Counted from the first letter of the stretch, positions 44,367 through 54,289 are shown. The stretch is 54,401 bases of DNA from Flavobacteriaceae bacterium (GCA_947446865.1 CANFHX010000019.1:1-54401), one strand, 5' to 3'. Notes: generated by a model not told the origin, from the letters alone. Numbers and translations are program-made.

Positions 44367-44625
44367 ATTTATAAATTTTAAAGTAAATTAATTTTCAATT
44401 CAATCGTGCAAGATACATTTTTTATATTCTTTAAAAAGTGTTTTCATATACTAATTTCAATGATTTATTAACAAAATAGCAGCCCCAAATGGTTAATAAA
44501 TTACCAAATTACAAGCATCATATGTAATTATTTTTTTGTCATTTTACTGACAAGTGCTTTTCTTAGGAATAGTATTTGATTTAATCATAGTATTTCACTA
44601 AATTTACAATTATAATAATAAGACA

Positions 44626-47172
44626 ATGATGGATGATAATTTTTCTCCTAGAGTAAAAGATGTTATAACCTATAGTAAAGAAGAAGCTTTGCGTCTAGGG
44701 CACGATTTTATTGGTACAGAACATCTTATGCTTGGTATTTTGAGAGATGGTCACGGTAAAGCTATTTCTATTTTAAATAACCTTTCGGTAGATTTAGAAC
44801 ATTTAAGAAAGAAAGTAGAGATCTTAAGTCCGCCAAATCCAAATGCAGAATTGAGTATAGAAAAGAAAAACTTACACCTCACCCGTCAGGCGGAACGAGC
44901 ACTAAAGACAACTTTTTTAGAAGCAAAAGTCTTTCAAAGCACTTCTATTAGTACAGCACATTTATTGCTTTGCATCTTAAGAAATGAAAATGATCCTACA
45001 ACTAAGTTACTGAATAAACTTAAAATAGATTATGAAGTAGCTAAAGAACAATATTTAGATATGACACCAAAAGAAGAAAATTTTTTAGAAAATTTGCCGA
45101 AAAATGAATCTTTTAATGATGATTCTGGGCATGATGAAGGTATAAAAGGAGAAAGTTTTAACAATCCTGCTAACAAATCTAGTAAGAAATCTAAAACTCC
45201 AGTCCTTGATAATTTTGGTCGCGATTTAACTGAAATGGCCGAAGAAGGTAAACTCGACCCAGTGGTTGGTCGTGAAAAAGAAATTGAACGCGTTTCGCAA
45301 ATTTTAAGCCGAAGAAAGAAAAACAATCCATTGCTAATTGGAGAACCAGGTGTTGGTAAATCTGCCATTGCAGAAGGTCTAGCCTTGCGTATTATCCAAA
45401 AGAAAGTATCTCGAATTTTGTTTAACAAAAGAGTAGTTACTTTAGATTTGGCTAGTTTAGTTGCGGGTACTAAATACCGAGGGCAGTTTGAAGAACGCAT
45501 GAAAGCAGTGATGAACGAGTTGGAGAAAAACGACGACATCATTTTGTTTATTGATGAAATTCATACTATCGTTGGTGCTGGTGGCGCTACTGGCTCATTA
45601 GATGCGTCTAATATGTTGAAACCCGCTTTATCTAGAGGGGAAATTCAATGTATTGGGGCAACAACTCTTGACGAATACCGTCAGTATATTGAAAAAGATG
45701 GTGCCTTAGAACGTCGTTTTCAAAAAGTGATTGTAGAGCCTACTTCGGTTCCAGAGACTATTTTGATATTAAATAATATAAAAAACAAATACGAAGACCA
45801 TCACAACGTTACTTATACCCAAGAAGCAATCGAGGCTTGTGTAAAATTAACCGATCGATATATGTCGGAACGTTTTTTACCAGACAAAGCAATTGATGCC
45901 TTAGATGAGGCTGGTTCTCGAGTACACATCACCAATATTGACGTTCCTAAACAAATTTTAGATTTAGAACGCCAGTTGGAAGAAGTTCGCGAACTTAAAA
46001 ATTCGGTGGTAAAAAGACAGAAATACGAAGAGGCTGCAAAACTTCGCGACGACGAAAAGAAACTAGAAAAAGAACTCGCCATTGCACAAGAACAATGGGA
46101 AGAAGATTCTAAAAATAATCGAATTGAAGTAACCGAAGACAATGTTGCAGATGTGGTTTCTATGATGACCGGAATTCCTGTAAATCGTATTGCTCAAACG
46201 GAAAGTAACAAATTAGCAAGACTACCGGAACTACTTCAAGGAAAGGTAATTGGGCAAAATGAAGCGGTAATGAAAATTGCTCGTTCTATTCAAAGAAATC
46301 GTGCTGGATTGAAAGATCCAAATCGACCAATTGGTTCGTTTATTTTCTTAGGACAAACAGGAGTTGGTAAAACCCAATTAGCGAAAGTTTTGGCTAAAGA
46401 ATTATTTGATTCGGAAGATGCTTTAGTGCGAATTGACATGAGTGAATACATGGAGAAATTTGCTATTTCTAGATTAGTTGGAGCACCTCCGGGATACGTT
46501 GGTTATGAAGAAGGCGGTCAATTAACAGAAAAAGTTAGAAGAAAACCCTATTGTGTGGTGCTTTTAGATGAAATTGAAAAAGCCCATCCCGATGTATTTA
46601 ATATGATGTTACAAGTTTTAGACGATGGTTATTTAACCGACAGTTTAGGACGTAAAATAGATTTTAAAAATACTATTATCATTATGACCTCTAACGTTGG
46701 TGCACGCCAATTGAAAGACTTCGGACAAGGAGTTGGATTTGGTACTGCTGCCAAAGTAGCACAAGCAGACGATAATTCGAAAAGCATTATTGAAAATGCA
46801 TTAAAGAAAACATTTGCACCAGAATTCTTGAATAGAATTGATGATGTAATCGTATTTAACGCTCTAGAAAAACACGATATTGACCAAATCATCGAATTGG
46901 AATTAGAAAAATTGTATGCTAGAATTAAAGAATTAGGCTACACTCTAACCCTATCGGATAAAGCAAAAGCATTTATTGCGGAGAAAGGTTTCGACAAACA
47001 ATTTGGTGCGCGTCCTTTAAAAAGAGCCATTCAAAAATATGTGGAAGATTCTTTAGCCGAAGAAATTATAACTTCTAAAATTGGTAGTGGCGATGAAATC
47101 TTTATGGATATTGAAGAAGGTGCAAGCGAATTAACCGTGAAAGTGCAGAAAAAGGAAGAGCCTACTAGTTAA
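44626..47172 (+). CDS. clpC: ATP-dependent Clp protease ATP-binding subunit ClpC
   Basis: The 848-aa Hsp100 protein has the ClpC layout: an N-terminal double Clp repeat (FSPRVKDVITYSKEEALRLGHDFIGTEHLMLGIL), AAA1 with Walker A GEPGVGKSAIAEG, a UVR-type middle segment (RQKYEEAAKLRDDEKKLEKEL), AAA2 with GQTGVGKTQLAK and VRIDMSEYMEKFA, and a C-terminal D2-small domain (FGARPLKRAIQKYVED). It unfolds substrates for ClpP. The start at 44626 reads MMDDNFSPRV. It is divergent from gyrA across a 259-bp gap in which I see no other gene. Confidence 0.97.
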   Translation: MMDDNFSPRVKDVITYSKEEALRLGHDFIGTEHLMLGILRDGHGKAISILNNLSVDLEHLRKKVEILSPPNPNAELSIEKKNLHLTRQAERALKTTFLEAKVFQSTSISTAHLLLCILRNENDPTTKLLNKLKIDYEVAKEQYLDMTPKEENFLENLPKNESFNDDSGHDEGIKGESFNNPANKSSKKSKTPVLDNFGRDLTEMAEEGKLDPVVGREKEIERVSQILSRRKKNNPLLIGEPGVGKSAIAEGLALRIIQKKVSRILFNKRVVTLDLASLVAGTKYRGQFEERMKAVMNELEKNDDIILFIDEIHTIVGAGGATGSLDASNMLKPALSRGEIQCIGATTLDEYRQYIEKDGALERRFQKVIVEPTSVPETILILNNIKNKYEDHHNVTYTQEAIEACVKLTDRYMSERFLPDKAIDALDEAGSRVHITNIDVPKQILDLERQLEEVRELKNSVVKRQKYEEAAKLRDDEKKLEKELAIAQEQWEEDSKNNRIEVTEDNVADVVSMMTGIPVNRIAQTESNKLARLPELLQGKVIGQNEAVMKIARSIQRNRAGLKDPNRPIGSFIFLGQTGVGKTQLAKVLAKELFDSEDALVRIDMSEYMEKFAISRLVGAPPGYVGYEEGGQLTEKVRRKPYCVVLLDEIEKAHPDVFNMMLQVLDDGYLTDSLGRKIDFKNTIIIMTSNVGARQLKDFGQGVGFGTAAKVAQADDNSKSIIENALKKTFAPEFLNRIDDVIVFNALEKHDIDQIIELELEKLYARIKELGYTLTLSDKAKAFIAEKGFDKQFGARPLKRAIQKYVEDSLAEEIITSKIGSGDEIFMDIEEGASELTVKVQKKEEPTS

Positions 47173-47195
47173 TTTTATTTAAATCGTTAATTATT

Positions 47196-47393
47196 ATGGA
47201 GATTAAATTAAAAAAAGTGCAGAAAAAGCATTTACCACTTCTAAAAGAATTGGCTAAATCTCTTCACATTGAAATGGAAGAGGAAGTTAAAAGCCCCTAC
47301 AATAAAGAATTTGTCGCTAAAATTTTGAAAGGCGACAAAGATTTAAAAGAAGGAAAAGGGGTAAGCATTGCATTGGAAGACATATGGAAATAA
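47196..47393 (+). CDS. DUF2683-like antitoxin
   Basis: A 65-aa charged helical protein (MEIKLKKVQKKHLPLLKELAKSLHIEMEEEV...VSIALEDIWK), consistent with the DUF2683 type of small antitoxins paired with YoeB/RelE toxins. It overlaps the next gene by 10 bp. It lacks the Phd fold of the module at 29906, so the two modules are different in origin. It starts 24 bp after clpC without a visible terminator between, so clpC read-through could feed it. Confidence 0.8.
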   Translation: MEIKLKKVQKKHLPLLKELAKSLHIEMEEEVKSPYNKEFVAKILKGDKDLKEGKGVSIALEDIWK

Positions 47394-47656
47394 GATATAC
47401 TCCCGACGCATTAAAAGATTTGGCTTTTTGGAAAAAATCTGGCAATAAAATAATTCAGAAAAGAATAGTATTATTAATTGAAGACATAATAAAACATCCT
47501 TTTACGGGAATAGGAAAACCAGAACCTTTAAAGTATGAACTTAACGGAAAATGGTCCAGAAGAATTAATAATGAACATCGAATAATTTACCAAATAGTTG
47601 AAGATAATGTAATTGAAATTTTAGAAATTGTTTCTTTAAAAGGTCATTACGAATAA
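47384..47656 (+). CDS. YoeB/Txe-family toxin
   Basis: The 90-aa toxin follows the YoeB pattern: YTPDALKDLAFWKKSGNKIIQKRIVLLIEDIIKHPFTGIGKPEPLKYELNGKWSRRINNEHRIIYQ and a final KGHYE. The residues equivalent to the YoeB catalytic set are E47, R66, H88 and Y89. It differs clearly from the 84-aa toxin at 30157 except in this core (about PFxGIGxPExLK and WSRRIxxEHR). It forms a unit with the DUF2683-like antitoxin. A long hairpin follows at 47670. Confidence 0.92.
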   Translation: MEIRYTPDALKDLAFWKKSGNKIIQKRIVLLIEDIIKHPFTGIGKPEPLKYELNGKWSRRINNEHRIIYQIVEDNVIEILEIVSLKGHYE

Positions 47657-47669
47657 ATAACACACATTT

Positions 47670-47720
47670 AACCACGAAATATTGGAATTTCTATAAAAAA
47701 TTCCTGTAATTCGTGGTTTT
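47670..47720 (+). terminator. terminator after the second YoeB module
   Basis: AACCACGAA (47670-47678) pairs with TTCGTGGTT (47710-47718), and an inner GGAATTT/AAATTCC stem extends the hairpin. A short T run follows. Confidence 0.75.
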
Positions 47721-47733
47721 AAATTTACATAAA

Positions 47734-49104
47734 ATGCCTCAAAACAAAATCATATTAGGATCAGAAGAATGGTGCTCCTTTCCAGAACTTGGAATTCCGG
47801 CTATTAAAGCCCGTGTAGATTCGGGAGCCAAAACATCGGCTTTACATGCTATCAACATCGCTCCATTTGTAAAAGACGGAATCAATTGGGTGAAATTTGA
47901 CATTAACCCTATTCAGAATAACCTTAAAACGGTAATCCATTGCGAAGCCTTGTTGATTGATAAGCGCGTGGTTAAGAGTTCTAGTGGTTTTAGGGAACAA
48001 CGCTACGTTATTCAATCCAACATTAATATTGGAAGTGATCTTTGGGCAATCGAAATGACACTTACCAACCGAGATTCCATGGGGTTCCGAATGCTTTTAG
48101 GTCGTGAGGCTATGAGTGGCAGAATATTAGTTGATCCACAACAGCAGTATTTGTTAGGTCAAAATACTACCGAAAATCTAAAAGATTTGTATGTAAATGC
48201 CATCCCTAATAAATCGGGTTTACGTATTGGTTTATTAGCCAGCAACCCCGAATTGTACAGCAACAAACGAATTATGGAAGCCGGTGAAATGCGAGGGCAT
48301 GAAATGCACTTTCTTAACATCAAAGAATGTTATATGAAATTGGATGCCGACAAACCCGAAATTCACTATCGAGGTGGGAAAGTTTTAGATAATTTTGATG
48401 CGGTTATTCCAAGAATTCGTCCGAGTATTACGTTTTATGGTTGCGCTTTGACACGTCAATTTGAAGCCATGAAAGTCTATTGCTTGAATTCGGCAGCAGC
48501 CATAACCCAATCTCGAGATAAATTATTTTCCTTACAATTATTATTACGAAATGGTGTAGATATTCCTACTACAGGATTTGCCAATTCTCCTTTAGATACC
48601 GATGATTTAATTAAAATGGTTGGAGGTTCTCCTTTAATTGTAAAATTACTAGAAGGAACCCAAGGAAAAGGAGTCGTTTTGGCAGAAACGAAAAAGGCAG
48701 CCGAATCGGTGATTAATGCTTTTAAAAGTTTAAATGCTAATATCTTAGTACAAGAATTCATTAAAGAAGCCGACGGTAAAGACTTACGCCTATTTGTAGT
48801 TGACGGAAAAGTAGTTGCGGCCATCCAACGAGAAGCAGCGCCAGGTGAATTTAGAGCCAACATCCACATGGGCGGTACGGCATCAATTGTAAAACCTACA
48901 ACAGATGAAAAAAGAATTGCTATAAAAGCAGCAAAAGCAATGGATTTAAGAGTTGCAGGTGTTGATATTATTCGTTCTGCAAAAGGGCCTTTATTGCTAG
49001 AAGTAAATTCGTCTCCGGGATTAGAAGGTATTGAAGGTGCAACCAACAAAGATATTGCAGGAGAAATGATTAAGGCAATTGAGAGTAATATTAAGAAGAA
49101 GTAG
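47734..49104 (+). CDS. fused RimB-like and RimK-like (ATP-grasp) protein
   Basis: The 456-aa protein starts at ATG 47734 ([14 protein letters not shown]). The first 140 residues have the aspartic-protease-like RimB fold: [18 protein letters not shown], and [23 protein letters not shown]. The remainder (about 150-456) is a RimK ATP-grasp ligase: [53 protein letters not shown] and [17 protein letters not shown]. In E. coli RimK adds glutamate to ribosomal protein S6 and RimB trims it; here both are one chain. It may modify S6 encoded at the window's left edge, but substrate is unproven. Confidence 0.9.
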   Translation: MPQNKIILGSEEWCSFPELGIPAIKARVDSGAKTSALHAINIAPFVKDGINWVKFDINPIQNNLKTVIHCEALLIDKRVVKSSSGFREQRYVIQSNINIGSDLWAIEMTLTNRDSMGFRMLLGREAMSGRILVDPQQQYLLGQNTTENLKDLYVNAIPNKSGLRIGLLASNPELYSNKRIMEAGEMRGHEMHFLNIKECYMKLDADKPEIHYRGGKVLDNFDAVIPRIRPSITFYGCALTRQFEAMKVYCLNSAAAITQSRDKLFSLQLLLRNGVDIPTTGFANSPLDTDDLIKMVGGSPLIVKLLEGTQGKGVVLAETKKAAESVINAFKSLNANILVQEFIKEADGKDLRLFVVDGKVVAAIQREAAPGEFRANIHMGGTASIVKPTTDEKRIAIKAAKAMDLRVAGVDIIRSAKGPLLLEVNSSPGLEGIEGATNKDIAGEMIKAIESNIKKK

Positions 49105-49125
49105 TGATTAGTGATTAGTGATTAG
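49105..49125. repeat. three 7-bp tandem units TGATTAG
   Basis: TGATTAG occurs three times in tandem (49105-49111, 49112-49118, 49119-49125) just after the RimK-like stop, then a further TGA. The unit resembles the TGATYAC array at 3640-3674. Confidence 0.8.
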
Positions 49126-49133
49126 TGAAAATA

Positions 49134-49373
49134 ATGAAAAAGATTTTAATTGAAATTGGAAGAGAATTTCTAAACATAATATTTGGAAATGTTTACAACA
49201 AAATTGGATTGAGTTTATTACTTTTTATTGTTGGCGTAGTACTTATTCTAGTTCCAACGAGCAATGAAATACAGAAATCAAAATGGTTTATTATAGTTGG
49301 TGGTTTATTAATATTGTTGTCGTTATTACTAATTTATACAAGATATTTGGAATTAAATAGAAAAAATCAATAG
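49134..49373 (+). CDS. small two-helix membrane protein
   Basis: A 79-aa protein starting at ATG 49134 (MKKILIEIGREFLNII); an upstream GTG lies in the heptamer array. Two hydrophobic stretches, LSLLLFIVGVVLILVP and WFIIVGGLLILLSLLLIY, form a hairpin membrane topology. No family recognised. It follows the RimK-like gene closely and may share its transcript. Confidence 0.65.
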   Translation: MKKILIEIGREFLNIIFGNVYNKIGLSLLLFIVGVVLILVPTSNEIQKSKWFIIVGGLLILLSLLLIYTRYLELNRKNQ

Positions 49374-49449
49374 ATAAAACCAAAAAAGGTGAATAAAATA
49401 CATCCTAGAAATCCTAAATTGAATCAGCAATTACATTAAATTTAAAAAA

Positions 49450-49965
49450 ATGAACCCCTACCTAGACATAATTATCAGGAGTGTTTCCGTATATCTTTTT
49501 ATGATAATTGCCTTACGGATTTTTGGTAAAAAAGAATTATCCCAATTGAATACTGCCGATGTGATTCTGATTTTGCTTATTAGTAACTCGGTTCAAAATG
49601 CAATGGTAGGAAGCAACACCTCGCTTTTAGGTGGAATTGTTGCGGCTTTTGCACTATTTCTTATCAATATAATTTTTAAGAAAACAATGTTGCATTCAAA
49701 ATTTATTAAAGAAATGCTACAGGATAAACCAGAAATTTTAGTTCATAATGGCAAAATAGAATTCAATGCTTTATCCAAACTAGGGATTTCGTCAGATGAA
49801 TTGCAAGAAGCAATGCGGGAACACGGTGTAGAATTTTATAAAGATGTAAAACTAGCCATGTTTGAAATTGATGGAAGCATCAGTATTATTTCGGGAGATA
49901 AAAATTTGAAACAAACGCACCATAAGCGAAAAATACACAAAACATTAGGTAATTTAAATAATTAA
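49450..49965 (+). CDS. DUF421 (YetF-like) membrane protein
   Basis: A 171-aa protein with three N-terminal membrane helices and a soluble C-terminal domain. The DUF421 marks are YLFMIIALRIFGKKELSQLNTADVILILLISNSVQNAMVG near residue 15 and LVHNGKIEFNALSKLGISSDELQEAMREHGVE in the soluble part. YetF-type proteins act in membrane or spore-related processes in Bacillus; the function in Bacteroidota is not defined. The next gene starts 3 bp after its stop, so the two form an operon. Confidence 0.9.
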   Translation: MNPYLDIIIRSVSVYLFMIIALRIFGKKELSQLNTADVILILLISNSVQNAMVGSNTSLLGGIVAAFALFLINIIFKKTMLHSKFIKEMLQDKPEILVHNGKIEFNALSKLGISSDELQEAMREHGVEFYKDVKLAMFEIDGSISIISGDKNLKQTHHKRKIHKTLGNLNN

Positions 49966-49968
49966 AAT

Positions 49969-50541
49969 ATGACTAAAAACAGATTGGAAGCCTTTAGCGA
50001 TGGCGTTCTAGCAATTATCATAACGATCATGGTATTGGAGTTTAAAACTCCTGAAGGTAGCAGTTGGGAAGATTTAAAACCATTAATTCCTAAATTTTTA
50101 AGTTATGCTTTAAGTTTTATTTATGTTGGAATTTACTGGAACAACCACCACCACATGCTCCATACCGTTAAAAAAGTTAATGGTAAAATTCTTTGGGCAA
50201 ACTTACATTTGTTGTTTTGGCTTTCCCTAATTCCCTTTATTACTGGTTGGATAGGAGAAAATCATCTAGCAGAATTTCCAATGATGCTCTACGGAGTGGT
50301 TTTATTTATGAGTGGCCTTGCCTACTCTATTCTTCAAAAAATAATAATTAAATTGGAAGGTAAAGATTCTGTTTTATCAAAAGCAATTGGCAATGGGTAT
50401 AAAGAAAAAGTATCCACATTCTGTAACTTAACCGCAATTGGATTTGCTTATTTCTATCCTATTGTTTCTTTAATAATCTATATTTTGGTTGCATTTATGT
50501 GGTTTATTCCAGATAAAAGAATTGAAAATGCTTTTGAATAA
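49969..50541 (+). CDS. TMEM175-family potassium channel-like protein
   Basis: The 190-aa protein opens with RLEAFSDGVLAIIITIMVLEFKTPEG, the FSD-containing first helix that lines the pore in TMEM175 channels, followed by NNHHHMLHTVKKVNG and four to five more helices. Bacterial TMEM175 homologues form K+-permeable tetramers. It follows DUF421 with 3 bp between. Its frame ends just before the serine hydrolase start at 50549. Confidence 0.88.
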   Translation: MTKNRLEAFSDGVLAIIITIMVLEFKTPEGSSWEDLKPLIPKFLSYALSFIYVGIYWNNHHHMLHTVKKVNGKILWANLHLLFWLSLIPFITGWIGENHLAEFPMMLYGVVLFMSGLAYSILQKIIIKLEGKDSVLSKAIGNGYKEKVSTFCNLTAIGFAYFYPIVSLIIYILVAFMWFIPDKRIENAFE

Positions 50542-50548
50542 ATATATC

Positions 50549-51631
50549 ATGAAAAAAATATTTTTATTTTTAATTTTATTGTTTTTGACTAAAAGTTATT
50601 GTCAAAGTCTAAATCCAATTGTTGATAGTCTTTTTTATGCCAAAAAAAATAGCCTTAAAATTATCAATCCTAATTTAGGTGTTTCTATTGGAATTCTTTA
50701 CCAAGGCAAAACTTATTATTACAATTTTGGAAATAAAAACAGAGAAGAAAATAATCCTATAAATGAAAACTCAGTATTTGAAATAGGTTCTAACACAAAA
50801 ATATTCACTGCATTGTTACTTGCAAATGAACTAGTAAAAAATAAAATTAAACAATCCGATTATATTGATACTTATTTACCTATTAACTCTTTAAATGATA
50901 GTATCTCGAATAAAATAAAAATTACTGATTTAGTTTCACATTCTTCAGGATTGCCAACATTGCATGGTGATAAATACGATGACGAAAATAATAAAATAGA
51001 TTCAGTACAACCATATAGAAATATTGATAATGCCTATTTACTAAACATTTTAAAAAAAACAAATCAATTAGAAAAATACCATCAATATAATTATTCAAAT
51101 TATAATTGGGGACTATTAGGGATAATTTTGTCGAAATTAAATAATAATAGTTTTGAAAATTTGATAGATAAAAACATTTTAATACCATTAAATCTTTCTA
51201 ACACATCATCTAAAACTATTGAAACAAAAAATGTTGCTGGAAGATATGACAGTGATGGCAATAAAACAGATTACGTGATTTTAAACGATTTAAATCCAGC
51301 AGGAATACTTAAATCTAACTCTGTTGACATGCTTACTTTTTTAAAAAATGAAATCTATAGCGAAAAAAGTATTCTTAAAAAATCAATCCTAAAAAGTCAA
51401 GAACTATTATTTACAAATGAAGATTTATCGATGGCTTTCGGATGGCATATCTTTAATGAAAAGGGAAATCAAATATACCTTAATCAAGGAGATACATCAG
51501 GAAACTCATCCTTATTAGCATTTGACAAAAAAAATAAAATAGGAATTGCAATATTACTAAACCAACAAGATCACAATTTAACTGGTGGCATTTTTGACTA
51601 TTTATATAATCAAATATTGAAGTTAAACTAA
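50549..51631 (+). CDS. serine hydrolase, beta-lactamase class C-like
   Basis: A 360-aa exported protein: MKKIFLFLILLFLTKSYCQ is a signal peptide and fixes the start at 50549 rather than upstream inside the channel gene. The active-site motif SxxK is S81-N-T-K84 (FEIGSNTKIFTA), and Y182-S-N is the second motif (YNYSNYNWGLLG). The third motif region is less standard. Family members are esterases, D-peptidases or beta-lactamases; there is no basis for calling it a resistance gene. It lies 7 bp after the channel gene. A strong hairpin follows its stop. Confidence 0.85.
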   Translation: MKKIFLFLILLFLTKSYCQSLNPIVDSLFYAKKNSLKIINPNLGVSIGILYQGKTYYYNFGNKNREENNPINENSVFEIGSNTKIFTALLLANELVKNKIKQSDYIDTYLPINSLNDSISNKIKITDLVSHSSGLPTLHGDKYDDENNKIDSVQPYRNIDNAYLLNILKKTNQLEKYHQYNYSNYNWGLLGIILSKLNNNSFENLIDKNILIPLNLSNTSSKTIETKNVAGRYDSDGNKTDYVILNDLNPAGILKSNSVDMLTFLKNEIYSEKSILKKSILKSQELLFTNEDLSMAFGWHIFNEKGNQIYLNQGDTSGNSSLLAFDKKNKIGIAILLNQQDHNLTGGIFDYLYNQILKLN

Positions 51632-51635
51632 AAAA

Positions 51636-51665
51636 AAGCCGAAGAACTTAATCTTCGGCTTTCTA
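51636..51665. terminator. bidirectional terminator between convergent genes
   Basis: AAGCCGAAGA (51636-51645) and TCTTCGGCTT (51652-51661) pair perfectly with a 6-base loop, flanked by A and T runs. It serves both the serine hydrolase (plus) and the outer-membrane protein (minus), whose ends are 37 bp apart. Confidence 0.88.
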
Positions 51666-51668
51666 TTT

Positions 51669-54065
51669 TTACATCATTCCACCACCTTGGGTTTCATTTT
51701 TATCTCGTTGTTTTCTTATTAATGCAGCGTTTTTACCACCTCCAAAACGATAGTTAAATCCAAAGTACACCGTTCTGCTTTCCCAATTGAAAGATCCTTG
51801 TTGTGCATACGGCAAATCTCCATCAAAACTAAATTTCATAGTATTAAAAACATCTCCAACTCTCGCACTCAAAGTTCCTTGTCCTTTCAAGATGTTGTAA
51901 CTTGTTCCAAGATCCATTCGATACATTGGTTTTCTAACAAACTGAAGGCCTTGCTCCGCTCCGCGATACATTCCGAACAATTGAAAACGTAAATTTTTAT
52001 TTGCTTTAAAAGTATTGTTAATTCGAGCATTAAAAATATTCGCTTTTCGTTCTACAAAACTAGAAGAAACCGTTCCTCTTATGGTTTTAAAATAAATATC
52101 GGTTCCAACATTGGCACTCCACCATTTGGTAAAATCTAAATTCCCAGAAATTTCAGCACCAAACGATTTATTGTCTTTAAAATTCGCATACGACATAATA
52201 TTTACAGCACTATTATTTGGATCAATCGATACATAACGCGTAATTTCTTGGTCAATAATTCTATAAAAAACTACTGTTGAAATAGATCCAATTTTAGTTT
52301 TACGAGTATAATTCAACTCAAATGAATTCGTAAATTGTGGTTTCAAATAAGGATTTCCAACCGACTTAACCGTTGGTGTGCTCCATTCTCTAATAGGATT
52401 CACCTGCCCAATACTTGGACGGTCTACCCTTCTAGAATAATTGAAGTTAATCGAATTTTTATCGGATATTTTATACGATAAATAACCACTAGGATAGAGC
52501 GTATTTATTTGATCGTTAAATGTTTTAGTAATAATTTCCGTAGAATTTCCATTAGCATTTTCATCTTGTGAATCTACAGCATGAAATAATGCATTTGCAG
52601 TATAGTTTTCAAATCGGGTTCCAACTTGAAATCCCCATTTGGTCCATTGTTTACCATAGGTTGCATAAGCCGAATGGATTTTTCTTTCGTATCTGAAATC
52701 AGAGTAATATGCTACGTTTTTATCAAAATTATTATCCGTGTTTTCAATTCTAGTTTCTAATCCCATTTCTAATTTAGAATTATCTTTAAACGGATTGGTA
52801 TAGTCTAAATTGATTTTGGTATTATCGCTTTTATTAGTAATTGCATTCAATTCGGTATACGAAGTTGGTAGAACTTGGGTTGCAAAAGTGGAATTTTCAT
52901 TAGAAGAATTATTATTATAATTGGCTTCCAACTCAATATTTTCTCCCTCCTTTTTAAATTTATGTTTAAAATCTAAATTATAAGTTCCCGAATTATTGTT
53001 GCTTTTGCTATCGTTATTTTGAGTAATATCGTTAAGTGCATTGTCAAAATAATTAACGTTTGTAGTACTATTTCCAGAGGAGTAAAACTGATTTTGGCTA
53101 GTATAAAACGAAACGGTATTAAAATCATTTAGATAATAATCCAACCCGATTTTATATAGATGTGATGTGTTTTTATTTCTAAAATTCATGTCAACAATTT
53201 TCTCGGCTCCAGGTTGGAAACTATTAATATTCCCTTTATTGGATTGAAAACCATGGTTAAATCCGTAATTACCGTAAACATTTATTTTACCAACTCTGTA
53301 ATTCATGTCTAATGACGAATTCGCTTTAGGTGTTTTTCCAAAAGTCACACCATTATTGATGCTTCCGTTAAAACCTTTATTGGCATTTTTATTTAAAATG
53401 ATATTGATAATCCCACTCATCCCTTCCGGATTGTATTTGGCAGAAGGATTGGTAATCAATTCAATTTGCTTGATAGAAGAAGATGGAATTTGTTTTAAAA
53501 GTTGCGCCACATCAATATTAGAAGGCTTTCCGTCAATAAGCACTCTAACATTTTCATTCCCTCTTAAACTGATGGCATTCGTTTGCGGATCTACTGAAAC
53601 CGAAGGAATATTGTTCATGATTTCGCCAGCGGTTGCTCCTGCGGAAATTAAATCCTTACCTACATTAATAACTTTTCTATCAATTTTTTGTTCAAATGTG
53701 GATTTTTCTTTCACTATTTCAACATCATCCAACTGAGCAATTGCTTCTTCTAGAAAAATAGAATTCAAATTAATATTCTTATCCTCAGCAGTTAACGTGA
53801 TTTTTTTAGTGTAATTTTTATACCCAATAAATTGAACAATAACTGTGTAGGAATCCAAAGGAATATCTTTAATGGTAAAACTTCCATTATCCGAAGTCAT
53901 TCCTCCTGTAATAATTTTGTTGTCTTTTTTAATATTTACATTGGCATAAGGAACCGCTTTTTTAGAAGTATTGTCTATTACTTTTCCTGTAATAGTTCCT
54001 GTAGTTTGTGCATTAATGGATAATAAACTACCTAATAGTAGTGTTAGAAATAATCTAAATTTCAT
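51669..54065 (-). CDS. outer-membrane beta-barrel receptor (TonB-dependent receptor-like)
   Basis: The 798-aa protein has a signal peptide (MKFRLFLTLLLGSLLSINAQ), a carboxypeptidase-regulatory-like beta domain (TTGTITGKVIDNTSKKAVPYANVNIKKDNK...), a plug-like domain (VINVGKDLISAGATAGEIMNNIPSVSVDPQTNAISLRGNENVRVLIDGKP...) and a long beta barrel ending in aromatic strands. This is the OMP_b-brl type of Bacteroidota. It should import or bind a ligand at the outer membrane; the substrate is unknown. The C-terminus carries an extra tail (GGGKNAALIRKQRDKNETQGGGMM) after the last barrel strand. It is a single-gene unit. Confidence 0.9.
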   Translation of the reverse strand: MKFRLFLTLLLGSLLSINAQTTGTITGKVIDNTSKKAVPYANVNIKKDNKIITGGMTSDNGSFTIKDIPLDSYTVIVQFIGYKNYTKKITLTAEDKNINLNSIFLEEAIAQLDDVEIVKEKSTFEQKIDRKVINVGKDLISAGATAGEIMNNIPSVSVDPQTNAISLRGNENVRVLIDGKPSNIDVAQLLKQIPSSSIKQIELITNPSAKYNPEGMSGIINIILNKNANKGFNGSINNGVTFGKTPKANSSLDMNYRVGKINVYGNYGFNHGFQSNKGNINSFQPGAEKIVDMNFRNKNTSHLYKIGLDYYLNDFNTVSFYTSQNQFYSSGNSTTNVNYFDNALNDITQNNDSKSNNNSGTYNLDFKHKFKKEGENIELEANYNNNSSNENSTFATQVLPTSYTELNAITNKSDNTKINLDYTNPFKDNSKLEMGLETRIENTDNNFDKNVAYYSDFRYERKIHSAYATYGKQWTKWGFQVGTRFENYTANALFHAVDSQDENANGNSTEIITKTFNDQINTLYPSGYLSYKISDKNSINFNYSRRVDRPSIGQVNPIREWSTPTVKSVGNPYLKPQFTNSFELNYTRKTKIGSISTVVFYRIIDQEITRYVSIDPNNSAVNIMSYANFKDNKSFGAEISGNLDFTKWWSANVGTDIYFKTIRGTVSSSFVERKANIFNARINNTFKANKNLRFQLFGMYRGAEQGLQFVRKPMYRMDLGTSYNILKGQGTLSARVGDVFNTMKFSFDGDLPYAQQGSFNWESRTVYFGFNYRFGGGKNAALIRKQRDKNETQGGGMM

Positions 54066-54289
54066 GTTTGGGGTTTTAATTTATATTGGCTTTTGAATCC
54101 TAATAGACTATTGATAGTAGATTTTGTTACAAAGATGTCAAAGATAGTGCGATTCCTTGTAATTCTTAATTATTTTTTGAATGAAAGAAACTATTTTTTT
54201 TTGAAAACTATTTTTATAAAAATTCCATTCATTTTCATTAAATAGTACAGTTGGGGAGTAGTCATTAGATTGTGTAAACTCAAAAGAAG

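Noticed and set aside
45030..46892. Minus-strand Ser/Leu-rich frames inside clpC
   Set aside because: They arise from the codon use of clpC on the other strand, with no start context or domain.
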